A stretch of DNA of 63,155 nucleotides from Thermoproteota archaeon (GTDB taxonomy: Archaea > Thermoproteota > Thermoprotei_A > Sulfolobales > Ignicoccaceae): the NCBI GenBank assembly GCA_013154085.1, contig JAADDE010000038.1, positions 1 to 63,155 of the forward strand, given 5' to 3'. The notes beneath the pieces were generated by a model. It was not told the DNA's origin. It made no database searches and saw only the letters and a program-made list of their open reading frames with translations. Of the stretch, positions 57,683-63,155 are shown one piece after another. Numbering within the stretch: the first letter of the stretch is position 1; the number at the start of each line of letters is the position of its first letter. Both the position numbers and the translations under genes were made by a program.

Positions 57683-58923
57683 GCTACCACCTTGGAAGCC
57701 CTCTTCGGCAAGATAACTCCCTTCCTCCGGAGCTCCACGATCCTCCAAGCGACCTCCTCCTGCTTGAGCCACTGGCCCCAGCCCTTGCCCTCCCCGACAA
57801 GCTTTGCCACCTCCCTCCTGACCCTCGGCGGGAGGGGCGTGGGGTCGGAGAAGGCCAGCGGGGTTCCCGGGAGCGGCATGAAGTAGTGGAGGTGCGCCCT
57901 GGCCCCCAGCTCCGCCAAGTACTTCATTCCCTCGAGCGTTTCCATCATTTCCTCCTCCGTCTCCCCGGGGAGGCCTAAGATGAAGTCCACCTCCGGGACG
58001 AAGCCGTGCTCGACGCTCAGCTCCACAGCCCTCACCACCTCCTCCCACCCGTGGCCCCGGCGGACGCGCTTGAGCACGGCCTCGCTGGCGCTCTGGGCCC
58101 CTATCACCAGCCTCCTGTTGCTGACGTACCTCTTCAGCACCCTTATGCTCTCCTCCGTCACGAACTCCGGTCTCACCTCGCTCGGGAAGGAGCCGAAGAA
58201 TATTCTCATGTTCAGCCCCTTAAGCTTTGAAAGGAGCTCCTCTACGGCCTCCAGCCTCAGCTTAGTGCCGTCGCCCCCGTAGGACAGCGCGTTTGGCGTT
58301 ATGAATCGCAGGTCCCTCAGCCCCAGATCCTTCATTATTCTGGCATACCGGAGCACGTCCTCGACAGGCCTGTGCCTCACGAGTGCCTTAAACATGAAGC
58401 TTGCCTGGCAGTAGGCGCAAGCGAAAGGGCAGCCCCTAGTTATCTCCATGGGCCCGGCGAGGCCGCGCCAGTAGGGCCAAGGGGGGAACTCCTCGAATCT
58501 GGCCAAGCCGCGGGGCCCGGCGAAGCCCTCGTCGCTGTAGACGCCCTTCACCCTCCTCCAATCATCGCCTTCCTCCAGAGCCCTCAGGAGCTCCGGCAGA
58601 GTCTCCTCGCCCTCGCCGTGGACTGCTGCGTCGAAGCCCAAGGCTAGGGTGCCCCAGGGGTCGCCGGTGGCGTGGGGCCCTCCTGCCACCAAGAAAAGCC
58701 TCCCGGAAACCTTCCTCAGGCCCTCGAGGAGTCCTTCGTCCAGCAACATGGGAGTGAGCAGCGTTGCGCCGAGGACTACCTTGTACTTCCCTGCGTACCT
58801 CAGCGCCTCCAGCGGGTCCTTTACGAACCCGGCCTTGAACCCTGAGCTCTCTACGATAGAGATCACGGAGTACGCGCTGTACTTGACGTCCTTTCTCAGC
58901 AGATGGAGGTAGAGGAGCTTCAA
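57679..58923 (-). CDS. B12-binding-like radical SAM protein (MJ_1487-like)
   Basis: A 414-residue protein. The N-terminal 150 residues have the Rossmann-like layout of a cobalamin-binding domain (VVLGATLLTPMLL, FLVAGGPHATGDPWGTL, VHGEGEETLPELL) but no DxHxxG motif. The radical SAM core has Cys165, Cys169, Cys172 in RGCPFACAYCQ, then PEVDFILGLPGETEEEM. It resembles the archaeal MJ_1487-type family; the reaction is unknown to me. TTG 58923 overlaps the TatA-like stop (TTGA). The HEPN gene overlaps its end. Confidence 0.75.
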   Translation of the reverse strand: MKLLYLHLLRKDVKYSAYSVISIVESSGFKAGFVKDPLEALRYAGKYKVVLGATLLTPMLLDEGLLEGLRKVSGRLFLVAGGPHATGDPWGTLALGFDAAVHGEGEETLPELLRALEEGDDWRRVKGVYSDEGFAGPRGLARFEEFPPWPYWRGLAGPMEITRGCPFACAYCQASFMFKALVRHRPVEDVLRYARIMKDLGLRDLRFITPNALSYGGDGTKLRLEAVEELLSKLKGLNMRIFFGSFPSEVRPEFVTEESIRVLKRYVSNRRLVIGAQSASEAVLKRVRRGHGWEEVVRAVELSVEHGFVPEVDFILGLPGETEEEMMETLEGMKYLAELGARAHLHYFMPLPGTPLAFSDPTPLPPRVRREVAKLVGEGKGWGQWLKQEEVAWRIVELRRKGVILPKRASKVVA

Positions 58924-59237
58924 GGCTTCTTGGGCTCCTCCAGGACCTCCTCCAGCTTCTTTATCAGTTGTGCGCGCTCGCCGGAGAGCTCGGCCAGCCT
59001 CCTGCTCCTCCACTCGCCCAGCTTGCCCAAGCTCTTGTTCAAGCCGCTGTCGAGGTACCCGGAGACCACCTTTTTGGCCCCGTAGTAGAACTTGCCCAAC
59101 TGCCTTGCTAATGCGGCCAGCTGCTCGGGCGGCACTATGCCGAGGAGCAGCAGGAAGGCGAACAGAACCTCCACGTGGCCGCTCTGTATGAAAAGAGCCA
59201 GCAAAATGAAGGCGAGGAAGACCGTGAGGACGTTCAT
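58920..59237 (-). CDS. TatA-like membrane protein
   Basis: A 105-residue protein. After an extra N-terminal hydrophobic helix (about residues 3-19), a short hydrophobic helix HVEVLFAFLLLLGIVPPEQL leads to an amphipathic helix LAALARQLGKFYYGAKKVV and a charged tail. The short helix, hinge and amphipathic helix follow TatA, which forms the pore of the twin-arginine translocase with TatC. The hinge is LG rather than FG and the extra helix is unusual, so the assignment is tentative. ATG 59237; the open frame extends to 59270. Confidence 0.45.
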   Translation of the reverse strand: MNVLTVFLAFILLALFIQSGHVEVLFAFLLLLGIVPPEQLAALARQLGKFYYGAKKVVSGYLDSGLNKSLGKLGEWRSRRLAELSGERAQLIKKLEEVLEEPKKP

Positions 59238-59275
59238 CCCTCTGCCCGCCGTAGCTTCTGAGGACGGCACAAAAA

Positions 59276-59554
59276 TCAGTCGCTACCGAAGTTCTCTAGG
59301 AAGATGTCGCGGTAGTAGTCTTGGAGCATCTCCTTCTCCTCCTCGGTCAGAGCCCTCCTCTCCTCAGCCTTCACTACCTTGGAAGTGGTAACTACGTGCT
59401 TCTCCTTTTCTACGGTCCTTACTATCTTGCCCTTACCCTTGGCCTCCATCCTGTGGCCGCATTTGGGGCATACGAAAACTACCTTGCCGTCCTTCCTTTC
59501 CACTTTCATGAGTGCCCCGCACTTAGGGCAAAACGTGACGCTCAAGTCCTCCAC
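59276..59554 (-). CDS. TFS/RPB9-like N-terminal zinc ribbon protein
   Basis: A 92-residue protein with the N-terminal zinc ribbon of archaeal TFS: FCPKCGALMKVERKDGKVVF followed by CPKCGHRME. Full TFS has about 110 residues and a second C-terminal ribbon with an Asp-Glu pair that stimulates RNA cleavage by RNA polymerase; here the C-terminus is instead an acidic helix (LTEEEKEMLQDYYRDIFLEN). It may bind polymerase without cleavage activity. GTG 59554; TATA box TTTTTAATAC on the minus strand at 59581-59590. Confidence 0.65.
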   Translation of the reverse strand: MEDLSVTFCPKCGALMKVERKDGKVVFVCPKCGHRMEAKGKGKIVRTVEKEKHVVTTSKVVKAEERRALTEEEKEMLQDYYRDIFLENFGSD

Positions 59555-59580
59555 CAGCTGGGGTTAGGTGGAGGACTGAG

Positions 59581-59619
59581 GTATTAAAAATGTTGAGGAC
59601 CGTGCACTGCAAATATATC
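59581..59619. promoter_or_regulatory. Divergent TATA boxes, TFS-like/59651 genes
   Basis: TTTTTAATAC on the minus strand (59581-59590) lies 27-36 bases before GTG 59554. AAATATATC on the plus strand (59611-59619) lies 32-40 bases before TTG 59651. Both are clear A+T boxes at the normal distance. Confidence 0.6.
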
Positions 59620-59650
59620 TCCGTAAGGGATCTGTGAAGGGGCCTAAGGT

Positions 59651-60313
59651 TTGAGCACGCACGTCTTCACCCGCCGAGTGGGCTTCGTTAAGAAGGATGG
59701 CACCGGGTGCTCCGGCGTCCGCGAGATGTGGAAGACAATAAACTCCTTGGGAATGGACGTCAACGCCACAATATATAACAAAGGCAACAACATAGCCGTC
59801 GCCATACTCTTGGATGTGGAGAACCCCAACTACTACGGCGTCGTCGAGGTGACGACGGAGCTCCCCCCGCCGAAACCCCTGAGGGGCCCTTCCTACTTGT
59901 CCGCCATAGCGGCCGAGGCGGCTAGGCTTGCTTCCGAGGCTTACGAGAAGGTCGAGGTAAGCGGGGAGGGGGCAGAGCCCAAGATAGTCTTCGGCCAAAA
60001 GGAGGTCGACCTCAAAAACATGTGCTCGGTAGAGGATATAACCAAAGAGCCCGGACCCATTGAGCTGAGCAAAATAGTTAGGGGCGTCGAGTCCGTCTGC
60101 ACGTCGCCGATATACGTGAACCTCGAGGACGTGCTCGAGGACCTGCCCAGCTTCGCGGCGGCGGCGGCGAGGGGCCCTTCGAAGGTCCTTAAGCCCATCT
60201 GCTACAGCGAGCCGTTCTTGGTTGCTGTGGTCAGCAGTAGCATAGGTTTAACTGTGGTCACGTCGGGGCAAGAGGGCGAAGAAGAGACTTACGCGACCGA
60301 GTTCGGTATATGA
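59651..60313 (+). CDS. Conserved-looking protein of unknown function
   Basis: A 220-residue soluble protein, alpha/beta in character. Residues about 1-75 form a strand-rich part (VFTRRVGFVKKDGTGCSGVR, NNIAVAILLDVENP), followed by AAEAARLASEAYEKVEV and a Cys-containing middle (NMCSVED, ESVCTSP). The tail FLVAVVSSSIGLTVVTSG is hydrophobic but not a clear membrane helix. I recognise no family; it is not TBP, despite a superficial basal-factor context. TTG start. It lies 10 bases before a membrane coiled-coil protein, probably in one operon. Confidence 0.5.
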   Translation: MSTHVFTRRVGFVKKDGTGCSGVREMWKTINSLGMDVNATIYNKGNNIAVAILLDVENPNYYGVVEVTTELPPPKPLRGPSYLSAIAAEAARLASEAYEKVEVSGEGAEPKIVFGQKEVDLKNMCSVEDITKEPGPIELSKIVRGVESVCTSPIYVNLEDVLEDLPSFAAAAARGPSKVLKPICYSEPFLVAVVSSSIGLTVVTSGQEGEEETYATEFGI

Positions 60314-60323
60314 GGTGGGAGCG

Positions 60324-61883
60324 ATGGACATCCTCAAGATATTGATGGAGGACGCCGGGTGCGAGCGCTTCGACGAGCAGTGCGTTCAGAACATCCTCAA
60401 GCTGGTCGAGGAGAACAAGTACCCTAAGTTGAGCGAGGAGGAAAAGGCCGCGCTTGACGAGAGCTTGGCGGAGCAGATAGTCAAGGTGCGCTTGAGCTCG
60501 CACCAGCTCGCGGAGGAGGCCGAAAGGCTGGGGCTGTCGAGGACTGCGGCGGCGCTGAGGGGGATGATAGAGGAGGTGGCCGGAGAGGAGGAAAAGTCGT
60601 TCCCAGAGGAGGTGGAAGAGGACGAGCTGAAGACGGTGCCGAAAGTTATCAATAAAGAGGCGCCGACTCAGCCCTCAGGGGCGCAACCGGGCGTGAAGAA
60701 CGGGACGGTAGTCGTGAAGACCAGTCGGCTCGCGACTCTTCTTTCAATAATAGCCGTCGCGCTCTCCGCTCTCACCCTAGCCACTTTGTTGGGCTACGTC
60801 AACGTTCTTCCTATATCTATGAAAATAAAGGACGTTGAAATGCTTAAGGAAGAGGTAAACGTGATAAACCTACAGCTCGCGACCTTAAGGCAACAGCTGA
60901 ACAGGGAGGTCGCAGCCCTCAAGAACGAGCTGAACGCGCTGAAGGGAAGCATCAGCGAGCTCAGCTCCAGGCTGGAGAGCGTCTACTCAGAGCTGACTTC
61001 GAAGCTCGCCCAGCTGACCAGCGAGCTCAACGCCACGCGTAGCAACGTCGAGAGGCTGGCGAGCGAGCTGGCGAGGCTGAGCAGTAGCAGCTCGGAGCTC
61101 ATGAAGAATTTAGAAGGCTTGAGGAATGACTTGTACGCCCTCAACGAGACCGTGAGGACCGAGCTCTCAGCTCTGAAGGCTGAGCTGGCCGCACAGAAGG
61201 AGGCCATAAAGCTGATGGAAGCCAAGCTGGAGGAGCTCAACAAGCGCGTTGACAAGCTGTACAGCGACGAGACCCGGTTCGTTACTAAGGACGAGTTTGC
61301 CAAGCTCGTTGCAAACGTGACGAAGCTTGCCGTCGAAATAGAGGCGTTCCGGACCAGAATATTAGAGATGAACGCCACGATAGCAAGGTTCGAGGCCCTC
61401 GCTAGGGACTTGGAGAAGCTGAGGGACAAGCTCTTGACCCTGAACAAGATCGAGGCAGAGCTGGCGAGGCTGAGCAAAGGCTACGAGGAGCTCAAGGCGA
61501 GCGTGGAGGAGCTCTTGGCAGAGCAGCAGAGGATCGGGGAGAGGCTGAGCAACGTCGAGGAGAGGCTCGGCAGGCTTGAGGGCAGCTACGACGTCTTGAT
61601 GACGGCCGTTGCAGAGCTGGACGCGAAGGTGCTGGAGCTCCAGAAGGGCTTGAAGGAGCTCAGGATGAACCTCACCCAAGCGGTGCTGAAAGCCCTAGGC
61701 ACGCCCGAGGCCTTGAAGATAATCTACAAGGGCCTCGTGGAGGAGTACAAGATCGACCAGAGGATTGCTAAAGCACTGCTCTCGAACTACTCAGCGCTGA
61801 TGCTCATGATAAGGAACGTAGTAGCGCAGGAGTGCGCCAAGGCGGTGGCCGGGCAAGGCGGATACGTGCGCCTAACGGGCTGA
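60324..61883 (+). CDS. Membrane-anchored long coiled-coil protein
   Basis: A 519-residue protein. Residues about 1-110 are a cytoplasmic helical, acidic domain; a Pro/Gly-rich linker leads to one membrane helix (about 136-158, LATLLSIIAVALSALTLATLLG). Residues about 165-460 are an almost unbroken heptad coiled coil (e.g. LRQQLNREVAALKNELNAL), rich in Leu/Glu/Ser with Asn-X-Ser/Thr sites, so it is probably outside the cell. A short C-terminal domain follows (LIMIRNVVAQECAK-like). ATG 60324 follows GAGGTGG. It could span or tether the envelope. No family recognised. Confidence 0.6.
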   Translation: MDILKILMEDAGCERFDEQCVQNILKLVEENKYPKLSEEEKAALDESLAEQIVKVRLSSHQLAEEAERLGLSRTAAALRGMIEEVAGEEEKSFPEEVEEDELKTVPKVINKEAPTQPSGAQPGVKNGTVVVKTSRLATLLSIIAVALSALTLATLLGYVNVLPISMKIKDVEMLKEEVNVINLQLATLRQQLNREVAALKNELNALKGSISELSSRLESVYSELTSKLAQLTSELNATRSNVERLASELARLSSSSSELMKNLEGLRNDLYALNETVRTELSALKAELAAQKEAIKLMEAKLEELNKRVDKLYSDETRFVTKDEFAKLVANVTKLAVEIEAFRTRILEMNATIARFEALARDLEKLRDKLLTLNKIEAELARLSKGYEELKASVEELLAEQQRIGERLSNVEERLGRLEGSYDVLMTAVAELDAKVLELQKGLKELRMNLTQAVLKALGTPEALKIIYKGLVEEYKIDQRIAKALLSNYSALMLMIRNVVAQECAKAVAGQGGYVRLTG

Positions 61884-61887
61884 AGGG

Positions 61888-61944
61888 GCTCGGCGACCGT
61901 GGGAGTCCTCACGCCTTTCGGTGCCCTATCGGTTCCTCATTGCC
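61888..61944 (-). ncRNA. Candidate C/D box sRNA (g)
   Basis: Minus strand: C-like AATGAGG (61935-61941), 13 bases, D'-like CCGA (61918-61921), 5 bases, C'-like GTGAGGA (61906-61912), 12 bases, D-like CCGA (61890-61893). Spacings are all typical; box sequences deviate in the same way as the other candidates. It lies antisense in the gap after the coiled-coil gene. Confidence 0.4.
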
Positions 61945-61990
61945 ACAAAACTAGAAAAACCTCATTTTGAGTGGGCCACGGTGCCGTTGG

Positions 61991-63148
61991 ATGGCCCAGA
62001 GGACGACCATAAGCGTGATTAAAGCTGATATCGGCTCGCTGGCAGGACACCACACCATCCACCCGGACTGCATGGCCGCCGCCTCCCGGATCTTGGCGGA
62101 GGGCAAGAGGAACGGCGTGATCAGCGACTTCTACGTCACCCACGTGGGCGACGACTTGGTCCTAATTATGACCCACACCAAAGGGGTGGACAACCCCGAG
62201 GTCCACGGCCTCGCCTGGGAGGCCTTCAAGAAGGCGGCTGAAATCGCTAAGGAGCTGGGCCTCTACGCCGCCGGCCAAGACCTCCTCAGCGACGCCTTCT
62301 CCGGCAACGTGAGGGGCCTGGGCCCGGCGGCGGCTGAGATGGAGATAGAGGAGAGGCCCAGCGAGCCCATAGTTATCTTCGCCGCCGACAAGACCGAGCC
62401 CGGAGCCTACAACCTGCCCTTGTACAAGATCTTCGCGGATCCCTTCAACACCGCCGGGCTCGTAATAGATCCGAGGCTCCACGACGGCTTCATATTTGAA
62501 GTCGTCGACGTCTTCGAGGACAAGGGGGTCCACTTGAAGACCCCCGAGGAGCTCTACGACCTCCTCGCTCTCATAGGCACTCCCTCCAGATACGTCATAA
62601 GGAGGGTGTTCCGCAAGGACGGGAGGATCGGCGCGGTTGTGAGCGTAGAGAGGCTCAACTTGATTGCAGGAAAGTACGTGGGCAAGGACGATCCCGTGAT
62701 GATAGTGAGGGCCCAGAGCGGGTTCCCCGCCGTGGGCGAGGTGCTGGAGCCCTTCACCTTCCCGCACTTGGTGGCCGGCTGGATGAGGGGCTCCCACAAC
62801 GGCCCCCTCATGCCGGTCCCCGTTAGGGACGCCAGGCCCACCCGCTTCGACGGGCCTCCAAGAGTCATCGCCTTGGGCTTCCAAGTGAAGAACGCCAAGC
62901 TGGTAGGGCCCAGCGACCTCTTCGACGACCCGGCATTCGATAAGGCGAGGGAGGTGGCAAACGAGGTGGCGGACTACATGAGGAGGCACGGGCCCTTCAT
63001 GCCGCACAGGCTGGACCCCAGCGAGATGGAGTACACCACGCTCCCGCAGGTGCTGGAGAAGCTCAAGGACCGCTTCAAGCCCGTGAAGGAGCTCCCGGAG
63101 CCGGAGGAGAGGCCCGCCGGGGCCTCTGAGGAGGAGGCTCACGACTGA
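61991..63148 (+). CDS. fbp: Fructose-1,6-bisphosphate aldolase/phosphatase
   Basis: Bifunctional gluconeogenic enzyme that condenses triose phosphates and dephosphorylates the product to fructose 6-phosphate in one active site; typical of archaea. The 385 residues include TTISVIKADIGSLAGHHTIH, with metal-binding Asp/His, SDFYVTHVGDDLVLIM, and AGKYVGKDDPVM with Tyr229 and the Schiff-base Lys232, numbering identical to the studied crenarchaeal enzyme as I recall it. ATG 61991 gives the normal family start; a longer frame upstream was rejected. Together with PEP synthase it covers both ends of gluconeogenesis. Confidence 0.95.
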   Translation: MAQRTTISVIKADIGSLAGHHTIHPDCMAAASRILAEGKRNGVISDFYVTHVGDDLVLIMTHTKGVDNPEVHGLAWEAFKKAAEIAKELGLYAAGQDLLSDAFSGNVRGLGPAAAEMEIEERPSEPIVIFAADKTEPGAYNLPLYKIFADPFNTAGLVIDPRLHDGFIFEVVDVFEDKGVHLKTPEELYDLLALIGTPSRYVIRRVFRKDGRIGAVVSVERLNLIAGKYVGKDDPVMIVRAQSGFPAVGEVLEPFTFPHLVAGWMRGSHNGPLMPVPVRDARPTRFDGPPRVIALGFQVKNAKLVGPSDLFDDPAFDKAREVANEVADYMRRHGPFMPHRLDPSEMEYTTLPQVLEKLKDRFKPVKELPEPEERPAGASEEEAHD

Positions 63149-63155
63149 TTTTTGA

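Noticed and set aside
59651-60313. TATA-binding protein
   Set aside because: Size is similar to TBP, but the two direct repeats and the conserved Phe/Leu saddle motifs are absent.
62162-63142. Minus-strand open frame opposite the FBP aldolase/phosphatase gene
   Set aside because: Shadow of a well-conserved gene with all catalytic residues; the antisense peptide has no recognisable motif.
1-63155. CRISPR arrays, insertion sequences, rRNA genes
   Set aside because: No regularly spaced direct repeats, no transposase-like protein with terminal repeats and no rRNA signature were found on either strand.

Overview
The window reads as a compact chromosomal segment of a hyperthermophilic crenarchaeon, most likely a Desulfurococcales member close to Ignicoccus. 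That placement is inference. It rests on archaeal information genes (TFE, aIF5A, L44e, aTrm56, Hjc, a TFS-like ribbon, Clp1 kinase, TmcA), archaeal metabolic variants (GHMP shikimate kinase, CTP-type riboflavin kinase, archaeal riboflavin synthase, bifunctional FBP aldolase/phosphatase), high G+C with strong G/C third-position bias, frequent GTG/TTG starts, TATA boxes 25-40 bases before starts, and tRNA genes that encode CCA.

Layout. 1-5.3 kb: GT-C-type membrane glycosyltransferase, NAD kinase, CbiX chelatase and a DUF371 protein on +, then an ion transporter on -. 5.4-7.7 kb: shikimate kinase and a beta-propeller/coiled-coil protein, divergent around an inverted repeat. 7.7-14.5 kb: minus-strand run of riboflavin kinase, a possible 39-residue ORF, and complex I-like subunits L, M, A, B and CD. 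14.6-20.4 kb: two tiny membrane proteins, a XerA-type recombinase with no stop where the family ends, a DUF5658/ABC ATPase pair, UbiD-like decarboxylase, MobA-like transferase, an N-acetyltransferase and CoaBC. 20.5-29.3 kb: tRNA-Phe and tRNA-Val, HisC, riboflavin synthase, a THUMP-SPOUT protein, an incomplete peptide ABC transporter and PEP synthase. 29.4-38.7 kb: DUF1512, TmcA, tRNA-Leu(CAG), several unknown proteins, aTrm56, TFE, a cytosine-5 methyltransferase, a hydratase-like protein and Hjc. 38.7-48.8 kb: aIF5A, a broken MNT/HEPN pair, GluRS, an Alg14/13-like transferase, geranylgeranyl reductase, radical SAM/SPASM enzyme, L44e, a sugar epimerase, ZPR1, a polyhistidine protein and an atypical acyl-CoA ligase. 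48.8-63.1 kb: TatC, Sua5, two pilin-like proteins beside a 1377-residue surface protein, Clp1 kinase, an intact MNT/HEPN pair, a B12 radical SAM protein, a TatA-like protein, a truncated TFS-like protein, two secreted or unknown proteins and FBP aldolase/phosphatase.

How the genes fit together. PEP synthase and FBP aldolase/phosphatase are the anabolic ends of gluconeogenesis, as expected in an autotroph. The complex I-like cluster lacks a NADH-binding module here and retains the quinone-site His of subunit D. GT-C transferase, Alg14/13-like transferase, epimerase, geranylgeranyl reductase and TatC/TatA-like proteins serve the cell envelope. The pilin/giant-protein locus looks like a surface fibre or adhesin assembly.

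Most notable non-coding signal: at least eight intergenic segments of about 50-70 bases repeat one layout (GATGAG-like box, guide-sized gap, CTGA/CCGA, 3-7 bases, GTGA-like box, gap, CCGA/CTGA). This is the architecture of archaeal C/D box sRNAs; several begin at or within a few bases of a stop codon. No CRISPR array, insertion sequence or rRNA was seen. Genes are packed so tightly that convergent pairs often overlap. No gene-free stretch exceeds about 300 bases; the longest, 33066-33352, holds tRNA-Leu and two sRNA candidates.
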